This document shows, in pieces, positions 11,049 through 22,638 of a DNA stretch of 64,000 nucleotides; the first letter of the stretch is position 1, and every line of letters begins with the position of its first letter. Under the pieces are notes generated by a model that saw only the letters and a list, made by a program, of their open reading frames with translations, had not been told where the DNA came from and ran no database searches. The stretch covers positions 24,179,446 through 24,243,445 of the forward strand of contig OY743172.1 in the NCBI GenBank assembly GCA_963555705.1. Reading direction: 5' to 3'. The stretch is from Ligustrum vulgare (taxonomy: Eukaryota > Streptophyta > Magnoliopsida > Lamiales > Oleaceae). Both the position numbers and the translations under genes were made by a program.

Positions 11049-12083
11049 AAAAAAATCAGATTTTTGGAAAAGCCATGTAAGTCTTGCCTCTTTCTTCTTT
11101 TTCTCTTGTATTTTCCCTAACATTTACATCTTTAATGCAATTTTTCAAGTAATGTTTTTATGATTTAGTAATGTTTTCTTATGTTTAAGTATTTTGTTGT
11201 TGTTTAAACTTTTGGGTATTGTTATTTTCTCACATTTTCATCAAGAATGTCATTTATTTCTTGTGCATTTAATGTTTTGTGCTTGGGTTGTTGAAGACAT
11301 TAATAGTTGATGGAAGAACTTATGTTGAAGTGAAGAAATCTTGGATTTTCACTTCAAGAACTTTACAAAAAGGGGAAGTTTCTTTTATTCTCTTGTTTTT
11401 AATCTTTATTTTTAGTATTATTCATATGTTTATGTTGTTTGTTAAATGTTGTTGTTAGTTTATTATGGGTTAATGTTATTGTGTTGGAATTTTTGACTAG
11501 TTTAATTTTAATTAAGTATTTTAGGTTATTTATGGATGTTGGGCATTTATGTTTATGATTTTATAATTAGGAATGTTGTTTTATGTTTATGCAATCTTAA
11601 AATGTTGTCAATTATTTTGTATTGTATTTGCAAGTTAGTATACATGTTAGGTTTAATTTAAAATTTCTCATGTAATTTGGTTGATTAATTAACTACCACT
11701 AATTGATTTTTGAAAAGAAGAAATTAGTATAGTTATGAAAACTAAATTCACTTTGTTTTATTTTATGTAACTTATTTTAATTATCAAGTTTATATTGTCA
11801 TCAAAGTATTTAGATTAATTAGTTTTATTCTAAGTTTCATGTTGTTATCTATTTGCTTTAGTTAACTAGTTTACATATTGGCATGTTTCTTATTTGTGTC
11901 ACTTATTTAGTAATTCACCACCAAACCATAATTTTTATGTTACTTGACTTTTCTTTTAAAATGAAATCAATAAATTTAGTTACAAATCACGCAATCCTCG
12001 TGGGTACATAACCCGGACTTTTCTAGTCCACTTTACTATTTGAACGCGAACCGTGCACTTGCGGTATATGATTTTAGCGAACA

Positions 12084-14280
12084 GCTGCCCCGGGCCAGCT
12101 CAATGACAAAAAAAAAAAAATCAAAATCAAAATCGGAGGAAACAAAGCTGAAGAAGTTGAACCTGAAACCCTTTGGACAAAAAAGCATCAAACAACTACC
12201 CCAACTTCGACTTCACCTGCCTGCTGCCGCCTGAGCCCGACCGTAGGTGACGCCGTTGTGCCGACTTTGAGCTCCGACCGGTGAAGTCACAGACTCGCAG
12301 TCCGACTTCCTCTGCGCCAGCGGCTCTGCCCTTAGTTCCACTTCTTCCTCAACCTTCCGCTGCTCCAAACCAGTGCTCCGCAATCCGCATCAGTGACAGT
12401 CATCATCCGCATGTAAGTTTCTACTTTCTACTGTGCTTCCTTGAATCCTTCCTCTTTCCGCCTTCAGCGAGCTGCGACCTACGTCCTTTTTGTTTTTTTG
12501 TTTTTGTTTTTATTAAAATGTTAGTTATCACAGCCTTTTTACGGTATTTTATAATTTCTATTACTTGCCTATTTTATAATATTGTTTATTGTTGAAACTT
12601 GGATGGTTAATGTTTAAAAAATTAAAATATTACGTTAATTAGGTTTGTGAAAATAATATTGATTTGGCATTTGGGGGATTTTTAATATATTTGATTAACT
12701 TTGTTTAAATTTTCGTAATTTGAGATTTGTGGTTCGTAATTGTTATTTGTTGAGTTTGTTTAATTTGGGAGTGAGTGCTTGTGCTGTTGAAACGATGAGA
12801 GAGTATTTTCTGCAATGAGCATTGTGAATGATAGATTGCGCAATCGAATGGATGATGAGTGGATGAATGATAACCTCGTTGTTTATATAGAGAAAGATAT
12901 ATCTTTAAAGATTGATAATGAAGTTATTGTACAACGATTTCAAAGTATGAAAACTCGCAATGAACGATTTTAAGGTATTACATTGAGTTGAGATTTATTT
13001 ATTTATCATTTGTGAAATTAAGTTTTCTCTATTTGATTTAATTTTTCTAGGAAAAAACTTTTTCGAAGGCGCTGCCCCGAACCCCCTTCCAACCTCATTT
13101 AATTTTTGCCGGTGCTGATTTGAAATCCTGGCTCCGCCCTGGTGGTGTAAGTGATTTATCTAGTTTTGGGTCAGTTCCTCCTCTTCTGGGAATAATATCG
13201 TTGGTTATAGCAGTGGTTTGGTTTGGTTCCAGTGTCAATTCTTCATCTTTCTCCTACTGGGATCAATGCCCTTCCAACAGCCTCCGTATTCAGTCCCAAA
13301 CCAATCCCTTTAAATTTGGGTTGGAAAATCCACCACAAATCATTCCGTTTCACCTTGCAGAAAATTGAATTCAGGAAAAAGGTTAGATCGATATAGGCCT
13401 AGTCCGGACCTTCAACCACTATCACCACCTAAGAAACCCCTACTGCCTCCTCACAGTGAGTACTAATACAAACAGGATGATGAGAGCCGTGCAATTTTTA
13501 TTTTTTTTACATTCCACAAGGGACGTCCATGAGATGCAGGAAGATGAGAAGCATGAGATGACTTCGGCCGGCTACGAGGAAGATGACTTCGGCTGGTGGC
13601 AGGGAGATGGTTCGGCAAGTGGTGTGCTCACTTGAGATGAGGAAGACGTTGGATTTAGGGTTAGGATGGAACGAGAATTGAGGATTTCAACAGCAATCCG
13701 GGGTTTTGTGTTTTTGTGCAAACAACTTGGGTCTGTTCGGCGGCGGGAGGGGGGAATTTAATTTATTTTGTTGATTTATTTGTATTTTTTAGATAAGATA
13801 TGTGGTTAAAAATTAGTTTGAGAAATTGTGTAATTGGAGAGAGAAAATATGAATGATTTAGAAATTGTGTAAATTAAATTTGTTATCTTTTTTTATCTTT
13901 TAGTGTATTAATTTGACAAAGTTTTTACCTATAAAACAAAAATAACAATAATCAATATGTCTTATAAGTGTTGCCGAAAGCAGTAAAATTACCATGAAAT
14001 CACGTTTCAGAATTTTTGAAGACGAAATCATTGGTTTGCAGCAACTAATAGATGGAAATAATTAATGGTGGAAGTAATTCGATTTGGTTCTGATTCCAGA
14101 ATAATCAAACAAAATCATAAACCAATGATTTTTTTTTATTAATTGAACCAATTAATTTTTTTAAGAACAAATTTGGGAAAGGACCTATTCTGAGTAGACA
14201 TACTTTTTTTGGTCTAAAACTTAAAATAACAAGTCAAATTTAAAATATTGATCAATATATGAATGAACTACTTAAAAGAC
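12084..14280. other. Unassigned sequence with a possible hAT-like end
   Basis: I see no gene I can name. 12084-12420 is GC- and proline-codon-rich on the plus strand (short ORFs at 12040 and 12281) and could be an old 5' exon or transposon coding remnant. Near 13120-13141 the sequence AAATCCTGGCTCCGCCCTG looks like the right terminal inverted repeat of a plant hAT element, followed by GTGGTGTA. No matching left end is visible, because the Athila array abuts there. 13540-13720 holds purine-rich sequence with a repeated GATGACTTCGGC motif. 13760-14280 is AT-rich without features. Confidence 0.35.
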
Positions 14281-15703
14281 GGGTAAATATCACAAATGGT
14301 CCACAATCTTTATTCTTGCATAAAAGGTCCCCGTCGTTTATATTTTGACATTTATACCCTCAGAATCAGCAAACGTTTCAAAAATGGTCTCTACCGATAG
14401 ATTTCGTTAGTTTCCAGCGTTAAAAATGTGTAAATAGCACAAATTTCTAACATTTTAGTTTCTTGCGATAATAGTCCCTAACGTATTAAGGTCATGTTTG
14501 ACATATTTAGTTTGTAATTTTCAAACGTTTGGCGTATTTAGTCCCTAACATATTAAGTCCCTATACGTTTGGCATATTTAGTCTCTAACATATTAAGCCC
14601 CTATTTGAGAAAAATTATTTCAAATAATGTGGTTTGTAATTATAATTTTTTTGAAGAATTTATGATTAAAAAAAATTGAATGTATTTGTAGATTCTTTAA
14701 TTGATGGAATGTATGATTGAAAACGAGTTTTAAAAAAACAAAGTTTATTCTAAAGTGTAAAATAAAATATTTAACAAAAATTCACCGCATTAACAGTTCA
14801 ACCTATTGGTAAAAATAATAATAAATTCATGGAATATAAACAAACAAATACATTGAACATCATTTTAGGAATTGAATAACAATTATATTTTTATCAGTTC
14901 TATTTTCGATTTTCAATTTTGAGAACCAATCAATATCAATTTTTAAAATTTCATTTTTCTCAAAACTCGTTTTCATCCACACATTCTATTAATATTTTTT
15001 TAAAATTTATGCATAAATTAAAAAAAAAATCTTAACTTACTTTTCAAATCGATCAATTCTCAAAATCGAAATCTAAAATTGAACTAATAAAAATATATTT
15101 GTTATTCAATTTCTAAAATGATGTTCAATGTATTTGTTTGTTTATATTCCATAATTTTTTTTTTTTACCAATATGTTGAAATGTTAATGCAGTGAATTTT
15201 TATAAATACTTTATTGTGCACTTTAGAAATTCAGAATAAACTTTATTTTTTAAAATTCGTTTTCAACCACACATTCTATTAATAAAATAATCTACAAAAA
15301 AATTCAATTTTTTTTAACTACAAATTCTTTAAAAAAAATTACAACTACAACCCAAATTATTTGAAATAATTGGTCTCAAATATGAGCTTAATATATTAGG
15401 GATTAAATACGCCAAATGTATAGGGGTTTAATATGTTAAGGACAAAATACGCCAAATGTTCGGAGGTTACAAACTAAATATGCCAACCATGAACTTAATA
15501 CGTTATAGACTATTATCGAAAGAAACTCAAATGTTAGTGACCATTTGTATTATTTACACTTTTTTTAACGGTGGAAACTAACGGTAAGGACCATTTTCAC
15601 AGCATTTGGTTATTCTGAGGGTGTAAATGCCAAAATCTAAACGTTGGGGACCATTTTTGCAAGAAACCCTAAGGTTGGGGACCATTTGTACTGTTTATAC
15701 CCC
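14281..15703. mobile_element. Foldback element with about 650-bp inverted arms
   Basis: The left arm (14281-14933) and right arm (15051-15703) are imperfect reverse complements along their whole length, around a loop of about 117 bp. The termini are GGGTAAATATCACAAATGGTCC on the left and its near-complement on the right. Inside each arm the phrases built on TTTAGTCCCTAACATATTAA recur. No ORF of note is present. The flanks CTTAAAAGA and CCTAAAAAA could be a degenerate 9-bp target duplication, which would suit a Mutator-type foldback, but this is weak. A transcript of this element would form a very long hairpin. Confidence 0.8.
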
Positions 15704-16254
15704 CCTAAAAAACCCTTGGCAATTCAAAAAAACAAAACAAAACAAAACAAAATGAATCCCTCAAACTCATTTATCTCTCAAACCCATTTTTTTCTCTCTC
15801 TCTAAAAAACGAAGACAGAACCCGAACGTTGCTGCTCCACCTCTTCCCCTTCAACGGCTCGCTTCTCATAAGGTATCCGACTATCTATCTCTCCTCTCTT
15901 CTTTCCTCTTCAAAAACCACACATTGGCAACCTCCACTGCGTGATCACAATTGGATTCTGAACTGAGTTTATTTCAAAAACCCCAACCTCGAAGGTCAGT
16001 ATGTATTCTATGAAAGCTTTTTCCATTTTATCGTAAAAGAATTTATAAATTTCAAAGTATCACAAATTTAATGTTAATGCCAGTTATATGGACAGATTTA
16101 AATTTGAAATTTCTGGATTCTGAACAATTTGAAAGCTGAATGTTTTGGAATAGTTATTGCTTATGCTAAATATACTTATGGTCCATTTTGCAGGTCGATT
16201 TTTTGTATAGTTACTGCTTATGCTAGATGAAGGACCTTCTTTTCCGGAAGTCGA
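15704..16254. other. Unassigned; CT-rich tract and short repeat
   Basis: 15770-15870 contains a (CT)n-rich stretch followed by CCACCTCTTCCCCTTCAACG, and candidate splice-like GT/AG positions. It resembles a plant 5' UTR, but no coding exon follows that I can connect. 16150-16225 is the first member of a direct repeat. A short duplication (AAAACTCCACAGTTAAG at about 16260 and 16309) leads into the Cassandra-like fragment. Confidence 0.35.
16150..16225 (+). repeat. Direct repeat, member 1
   Basis: Shares the string GCTAAATATACTTATGGTCC and flanking sequence through CAGGTCGATTTTTTGTATA with 16980-17055, about 830 bp downstream. Weaker similarity extends about 80 bp upstream of both. The two copies bracket the 5S-like fragment and the Ulp1-like exons. 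Confidence 0.75.
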
Positions 16255-16480
16255 TCGTTAAAAACTCCACAGTTAAGTCTGCACCTTCTTTTTCGGAAGT
16301 TCATCGTTAAAAACTCCACAGTTAAGCATGCTGACTTGGAAAAATTCTGGGATGGGTGACCTCCTAGGAAGTTTTCTCAAGGAGTGTGTGAGTGAGGATA
16401 AAGCATGCTGAAAAGACTCGTGTCAGTACAATGTGGATAGTACGCCATCATCTAACGACTTGGACGGCCCGTTAAGTGGG
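16255..16480 (+). mobile_element. Cassandra-like 5S rRNA-derived fragment
   Basis: 16309-16375 matches the internal promoter part of plant 5S rRNA (CTCCACAGTTAAGCATGCT, then GGGATGGGTGACCTCCTAGG). The following GTGTGTGAGTGAGGATAAAG and AAAGACTCGTGTCAG strings are the ones that follow the 5S-like part in Cassandra TRIM LTRs. The 5' part of the 5S sequence and clear LTR ends are absent, so this is a fragment. It merges directly into the Ulp1-like exon at about 16480. It is not a functional 5S gene. Confidence 0.6.
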
Positions 16481-16818
16481 ACTTGGTCGATACAGTTATA
16501 TGCCCCAAGACTTCACGATTTTCGAGTAAAAGAGGGGGTGCCGCAACAGGTCACTTCGTAAGTATCATTTGCAAATATTTTATATTTTGTTCTGGAGGCA
16601 TTTTATAATTTACACTTAACTACATTTATTTTTATTGCAGGGGGGATTGCGGTGTGTATGTGATAAAATTTATAGAGTTTTTGAGTACTGGTGAAAAGGT
16701 CGATTTTATAAAGGATAGTGTCATATCGGCGTGGCAATTCAAACTTGCAGTCGAAATGTTTGCCATGGACTTAGATATTTTAGCATTTTGGGATGGAAGT
16801 AGTACACTTTTTTGTTGA
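16481..16818 (+). pseudogene. Ulp1-like cysteine protease C-terminus (C48 family), two exons
   Basis: Exon to 16557, intron 16558-16640 (GTAAGT...TTGCAG), exon 16641-16818 ending in TGA. Spliced, the reading gives VPQQVTS then GDCGVYVIKFIEF, the region around the catalytic cysteine of Ulp1/SENP-type proteases. The upstream catalytic His and Asp and the N-terminal two thirds are missing, replaced by the Cassandra-like fragment. Ulp1-like domains occur as second genes in some Mutator-like elements. The nearby minus-strand transposase at 18700-21251, convergent with this exon pair, supports that origin. The intact splice sites suggest fairly recent truncation. Confidence 0.65.
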
Positions 16819-16979
16819 GTTGTTGAAATGAAGCTTGTAATTTATTGGTGATTATGTGTCAACACGGTGTCTTTTGCTTCTTGCATTTATGTAAATCTAC
16901 TTCTAATGCCAGAACAATCCGACGGTTAATTTTATGAAATTTTTGTGTTGTGAACAACTTGAAAGTTGATTTTTGTGGA

Positions 16980-17055
16980 ATGGTTACTACTGATGCTAAA
17001 TATACTTATGGTCCATTTTTCAGGTCGATTTTTTGTATAATTACGGCTTACGCTG
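16980..17055 (+). repeat. Direct repeat, member 2
   Basis: Partner of 16150-16225. It lies immediately downstream of the Ulp1-like exon, at the start of the zone rich in AAATAGACC motifs. Confidence 0.75.
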
Positions 17056-17724
17056 GTGTAGTGAGAACAGGAAAAAATAGACATTTGGTCTATTTGTAGA
17101 TTGATTACCGCCTATGTGGAATTGACACGTTGTTTATTTTAAAAGTTAAATAGACCGTAGTTCTATTTATAGGTCAATTTGGATGTAGTAAGAGGCTTGC
17201 TAAGTATAAAGTTACCATTGATGCGTAATAGATATACGGTCTATTTTCAAGTTAAAAGGTCTATTTATATGTCGATTTGTAGTCGAGCTTGTAATCCAAA
17301 AATTCGACTTGAAGATAGAAACAATAACCTTCGGTCTATTTATAGGTCGATTGGATGTAGTAATATGCTTGTAATTGTATTGTATATTACAACTGATGCG
17401 AAATAGACCTATAGTACATTTGGAAAGACCTATAGTCAGTTTTAGGAGAATAGACTCTATGTTCCCCGAGTCTATTTGTGTAAAGCTACTAAAGATTGTA
17501 AATAGACCAAGAGTCAATTTAACAAAGACCTTTATCCGTTATTTAAAAATAGACCCATGTGACCAAAGAATTTATTCGAGGGTATATCGAAAAACCAAAT
17601 GATCTAATACGCGATAAATAGTTCCTAAATGACTTAATTCATCCAATGGATTCGAGAGTATTTCGGTCGTGTGAAGGTCAAATAGACACGCATTGACCAT
17701 ACAGTCTACTTAGTCATGTTTATA

Positions 17725-18500
17725 GGTCAATTTGGCTCCAAGTGGTTTGAAATCGTGTAAAACTGCTAAAGGTCGTAAATAGATCAACCAAATGGTCTAG
17801 TACGTTCATAAATAGTTTCCAATTGGCCTTAGTCATCAATTGGTTGCATTCGAAAGTAATTGGGTCTTTAAAGGGTCAAATAAACCCCCATTGACCATAC
17901 AGTCTACTTAGTCATACTTATAGGATAATTTGGCTACAAGTGGTTTGAAATCGTGTAAAACTGCTAAAGATCGTAAATAAATCAACCAAATGGTCTAGTA
18001 CGTTCATAAATAGTTTCCAATTGGCCTTAGTCATCAACTGACTGCATTCAAAAGTAATTGGGTCGTTAAAGGGTCAAATATACCCCATTGACCATACAGT
18101 CTACTTAGTCATATTTATAGGTCAATTTGGCTACAAGTGGTTTGAAAATTGAAATCGTGTAAAACTTCTAAAGACCATTAATAGATCAACCAAGTGGTCT
18201 AGTACGTCCATAAATAGTTCCCAATTGGCTGCATTAGAAAGTAATTGGGTCGTTAAAGGGTCAAATAGACCCCATTGATCATACAGTCTACTTAGTCATA
18301 TTTATAGGTCAATTTGGCTATAAGTGGTATGAAATCATATAAAACTGTTAAAGATCGTAAATAGATCAACCAAATCATCTAACAAGTTGATAAATAGTTC
18401 TCAATTGACCTTAGTTCTCCCATTGACCATGTGGTCTACTTGACTAAATTGGCCTCAAAATGGGCCGCTTTCTATTTTAAGTTGTGCCAAGTGGGTATTA
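17725..18500. repeat. Tandem repeat, four units of about 190-198 bp
   Basis: Units start at about 17725, 17923, 18120 and 18307, each opening with GGTCAATTTGGCTACAAGTGG or a close variant. They include AACTGCTAAAGATCGTAAATA, an ATTGGGTCGTTAAAGGGTCA segment and an AAATAGACCCCATTGACC segment. They lie between the Ulp1-like exon and the transposase, in the internal or subterminal part of the Mutator-like element. No coding potential. Confidence 0.85.
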
Positions 18501-18699
18501 ATAATGTATGTCATATCAAACATTGTTTTTTTTTTTTTTTGTAGATTAGAGACTCCTCAAAGTAGTTTTGGAGCAAAATGAGTTGATACGCAGTACATAG
18601 TCCTGGAGTCTTTCTTTTAATTAAAATTGACATATGGTCTATTTGCACAGAATGTAGGCAAAATAAGCAACAACTAGAATTGAAACACTTGCATGTCAA

Positions 18700-21251
18700 A
18701 AAATTCATTACAATAATACAGTACCAGAAAACCAAAAACCAAATTTGGGGGGGGGGGGGAAGTGGTATTGGATTAGTACAAGTAAGACGATTATGACCAA
18801 TTCCATGGCACCTACTACATTTATGGACTTGTTTAACCTCTCCAGTCAAGTGAATCCTTTTCATTTTTGGTTGACCACTTCGGCATTTGATTTTCGATGG
18901 AGGCAAAACGACACGTGCTGCAACATGCTCCAGAACTTGCCGATCAACTTCGTTTTCCACCGGGTAAATTGGACTAGAATATGCTTGTTTCCAATAATTA
19001 GTTGTATAAAATGGAGAGCACAAATCTCATAAGTTTATGTCTTCACACCTCCGTGCTGCTGCCATTGCATGCTCACATGAAAATTGACTTAACCCAAACT
19101 CCCTACATGAACAACTCCTACCTTGCAAGTCAACTATGTACCACTGACTGTCATCACCAACCTGAAATTGATGCATGCTTATGGAAGTCACTTTCATTGT
19201 TTTTGAATTATCAAATTTCATACGTATTTTCTCCTCCAAATTTGGTGTCAAACTACTTACACATTGGTTTGCCACTGTATGACTTTCATAAAACCATCCC
19301 TGCATTTTCGTTCTGGTGTTTTCGAGTAAAGACATTATTAGATACTCTTGAGCATTCTTCAGTAACGAATTCAATGATTCTGCATTATTCGACATCATAA
19401 TATTGTAACGGTTTCCTGCAAAGTGTGCCCTAGCCCAGTACTTGAAGCCAGCTTTCCATAAATATTTTCCCACTCCCTTACTTTTTCTACAAATCTCAGA
19501 ATAAAATTCCATGCACTCAACCAAGCTATATGCCTCAGCCGCTGATTTAAACAATGACAAAATGTTGCTTGCACCATATAACGCCTTTATGTTATTTTGT
19601 AAATGCCAGATGCAATGGCCATGGTGTGCTATAGGATATACTCTTCTTATTGTCTTTTTAACCCTCTATGCCTATATGAAATAAATACAAGGTTTTTCCT
19701 ATCACCAATTGCTTTCTTTAACTTTTTAACGATCCATGTCCATGACACGGAAGTTTCTGAACCAACCATACCCCAAGCTAGAGGATAAATCTGAAAATTT
19801 TCATCTTGACACGTGGCAGTAAGCAATGTACCTAAAAACTTTAACGTCAGAAATGTTCCATCCATGGAAATTATTTGTCTCATCAATGAAAATCCACGCA
19901 AACTTGATCCAAAGGCCATGAAAAAGTATTTGAAATGATTGCTCTTGCTAGTCTCAATACACGTTATTGTACCAGGATTATTCTTCTCCAACACGTGACA
20001 ATAAGATGGAAATTTGCTATAACTTTCTTCTGGTGAACCTCTAATGTACTCATAGGCAAACTCTCTAGATTTCCAAGCTTTTTGATAGTTCAAAACAACC
20101 CCAAAATCTCTACGAATGTCACCGATGATATTTGAGGGTTTGTAGCTTGTATTTGAGTCTTAGAACTTTGGAATGATGTGTTTTCCAACTACCCAACTTC
20201 TAACTTGTTTGTGGCCAAGACGATGAATCTCTAATGAACAAGCATGTCCACGTTCATATTTTCGAATTTCAAACTTATCAGATTCCTTAAACTTCGAAGC
20301 TCGCAAACGCCACTTGCATTTGTAATCAACACACACAATCGTATAGGTGTTCTTGTTTGACTTTTTTACTTTGAATTAGAAATTATGTTTCAAGGCAAGC
20401 ATGCTCAATTCCATCTAGAGCTCCTTTTTATTGGGAAATAGTGTTTTCACACTAACATCTTGAGTCTCTGGAACTTGTCGTGAAGTGTCAACATGTGATA
20501 TTGTAAACGGTCGTGAAGTACCAATAGATTGTGCCACGTTCCACCCACTTCTAGAACTATTTTCAATATTATCACAATTACCAAAGAGCTGCGTAGGTTG
20601 ATCAAAAGAAATAATATGTTCATGATTCTCTCGAACTATCTCCAATGTATCCCAATAATCATCATTTGTACATTGTGCATAATCATTTTCATTAGGTAGA
20701 GAGACTGGAGATTGTTGTACGAAAATAATACAACTTTCAACAACATACTCCTCATCATTTTCACCATTTGTGTCAATTTGGACCCCTTCTAGACATTCTA
20801 CACACTTTTCTACACTTGTTTCAACGATGTGATTTTCCCCGTGCTCATTAAAAATTTCATTATTTACATGATTTCGCTTCTCATTCTGATATTCCACATC
20901 TTTTTTCACACTAGTACCTATAACATGATTTTCAATTGGATTATGTTCCACGAGAGTGATGCACAAAGGAACTTGGTGAGGAACTCTGAGATACCACTGT
21001 ACATCCAGATCACGAGTAATATTTAACGGTAGAACCAGAATCGTTATCATGCCCAGTACAACAAATCTTATCTCCATTGTAAATTGACGGGTATCAACAT
21101 TAAGTTCTCTGAATTCATTGTACGAGATCTCTCTCGAGATAAAATGACCAACTGCGTTTTCTCCATTCCATTTCCATCTTCCACCATCAGTTCTATCAAA
21201 TTCACCAAAATAACATATAACTATTGGAACTTTTGAATCCATAATCTGCAA
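18700..21251 (-). pseudogene. MuDR-type transposase with SWIM and CCHC zinc fingers, broken
   Basis: Reading from 21251: an N-terminal PB1-like MULE domain (GRWKWNGENAVGHFISREISY), an acidic linker to 20415, then a MuDR zinc-binding region (20093-20415) interrupted by stops. The catalytic domain follows at 19647-20093, with SMDGTFL (first Asp at 19860-19862) and YPLAWGMVGSETSVSW. The second catalytic Asp is replaced by Tyr (ISYRHRG, 19674-19676), and a frameshift near 19650 follows. The frame at 19027-19560 holds the third part and the SWIM finger CSCREF...CEHAMAA. After another break, 18700-19023 contains CSRCHGIGHNRLTC. Not functional as read. Confidence 0.85.
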
Positions 21252-22566
21252 TTAAGAACATGATGTAATATTTTTGGAAAATTAAGAAACACTCCCAGAC
21301 TAGTACAAACAAATATTAACAAGTGCGAAGATTCTATACAAATAGACCACAGTCAATTTGTCAAGTATGGGAATAGACCACAATGTCAATTTAAACAAAA
21401 TGGATCATATTCCGGAAACAATCATTTTTTGCATTTACATGTGGTCATAACAAAAACAGAGTTATAGTAAAATATACTTACATGGTGAATTTGATAAATA
21501 CACGAATGCCATAGAAATAGAACGTAGGTAAATTTTGTAAAAGATGAAAATAGACCACAATGTCAATTTGAACAAAATGGATCATAATCAATAAGCATTC
21601 AATTTGTACATTTATATATGATCATAAAAAAAACAGGATTTTATAGAAAATTACATTTACGAGGGTCAACTTGTCAAATAGACCCACGCTAGAAAAAAAT
21701 AGACCGTTGGTCCATTGGCACTGAAGCTGGTGATAATTTCACAACATTGTATCTAACATTTATTTCAGATCATAAATAGCAAACATAACAAAAAAATAAC
21801 GTCTTTCAGAATCAAAACATATCGTTATATTGATTTTCACATGTAAATGCTTCAATCCAACAAAATAATGCTTCAAAATGAGTACATGTTAAACATTGGG
21901 CAACACAACAAATGAAGAATGATTGTTGTATACGCTGAATCCATCAAAGAAATTGAAGGAGCCCAGATGATTTTTTTTTTTTTTAATCTGGAGCAAATGG
22001 TGGTGTGTGAACCAATAAATGTCAACATTTTGATTTTTAGGTTAGAAAGGATAAATAAGAATTTTTACACATAAAGGATATTAAGGACATTTTAGATAAA
22101 AGAGGTCTTTTTAGAGAAGAAAACTTAAATGGTGGCTATTTTGCCACCACAAAACATATTTTCGACACCACAATTTTAAATATTTTCTTTATTTATAAAA
22201 ATAAACATAAATCAAATTACTTAAATAACCTTTAAATTATCTCTCACTGCTCAGAAAATTTTGATGTATCTATAAATTGCCTCACCCAGCAACAACTTTG
22301 ACTCTGCCATTTGTTCATTTCTTGATAATAATAAACCAGAGGTATGGTGCTCGAACTTTGCTAGAAATTTTTAGTAAGCAAAAGGTCATCAGCCTGGGAT
22401 TTCTTTCGGCTTAATGTTAACTTAAGTTTTGGTTGTTTATGATGAATTTCGTATAAATTTGTGGGTAATATGATTTTCTCTTGGTATGCGTTTGTCATCC
22501 GATTGCAATGGAAATGGATATTTTTAAAATGTAATAACGTATTATTGAGCTTGAGAGAACGAAAAG
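21252..22566. other. MULE flank and unassigned sequence
   Basis: 21330-21720 holds five AAATAGACC/AATAGACC motifs followed by GTCAATTT-type phrases, mirroring the other flank of the transposase. 21720-22140 shows nothing recognisable. 22140-22180 contains CCACCACAAAACA and CACCACAATTT, which recur as TGTGGTGTA-type strings at 22980-23060. Confidence 0.4.
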
Positions 22567-22638
22567 AATGGAGTTCCTGAGCATTGCACGGACTTCTTCG
22601 AGTTTCTTGCAGTTTCCCATTACAAATGTCACCGGTTT
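22567..22638 (-). pseudogene. ITPase (inosine triphosphate pyrophosphatase) exon fragment
   Basis: The minus-strand reading KPVTFVMGNCKKLEEVRAM plus a few residues matches the conserved N-terminus of plant ITPA/HAM1 enzymes, which hydrolyse non-canonical purine nucleoside triphosphates. There the usual sequence has TGN and K in the substrate loop; here it is MGNCKK. Only this single exon is present, and no later exon was found nearby. It lies between CACCACA-type motifs at about 22150-22180 and 22980-23060, so it may have been captured by a small transposon. Confidence 0.65.

Larger units (their letters stand above)
1..12083 (+). mobile_element. Tandem Athila-type Ty3/gypsy LTR retrotransposon array
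   Basis: Internal region (1-4120, cut by the window edge), LTR (4121-5793), second internal region (5794-10411), LTR (10412-12083). Bases 1-5699 repeat at 6292-11990 with no difference I could find by eye. The protease, the RT motifs, the tRNA-Asp-type primer site and the long LTRs beginning TGTT and ending AACA fit the Athila group. Both copies share all coding lesions and both stop early in RNase H, so integrase is missing and the element is non-autonomous. The sharing of a middle LTR points to recombination between LTRs rather than two insertions. The sequence after the last LTR begins GCTGC; the matching upstream target duplication lies outside the window. An assembly duplication cannot be excluded from sequence alone. 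Confidence 0.9.
10412..12083 (+). repeat. 3' terminal LTR of the Athila array
   Basis: This 1672-bp LTR has the same TGTT...AACA ends as the middle LTR. It looks identical to 4121-5699 over its first 1579 bases. From 11991 to its end it carries about nine substitutions and one single-base deletion relative to 5700-5793. Unrelated sequence beginning GCTGC follows instead of a primer binding site, which marks the outer end of the array. Confidence 0.9.
16481..21740. mobile_element. Decayed Mutator-like element (MULE)
   Basis: Its parts are the Ulp1-like exons, the tandem repeats, the MuDR-type transposase on the minus strand, and arrays of AAATAGACC/GGTCTATTT motifs on both flanks (about 17070-18480 and 21330-21720). 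I could not identify terminal inverted repeats or a target duplication. The limits given are therefore those of the recognisable content, not true ends. The left end was probably removed or replaced by the 5S-derived fragment. Confidence 0.6.

Noticed and set aside
12281..12595. 104-codon ORF rich in Ser and Pro
   Set aside because: Composition follows the GC-rich stretch, the second half is AT-rich hydrophobic noise, and no homology is recognisable. Kept only as part of an unassigned region.
16309..16375. 5S rRNA gene
   Set aside because: Only the internal-promoter half is similar, the 5' half is missing, and the following sequence is that of a Cassandra LTR.
17179..17602. Short overlapping ORFs on both strands
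   Set aside because: They lie in the AAATAGACC repeat zone and their translations reflect the repeat, with no protein family features.
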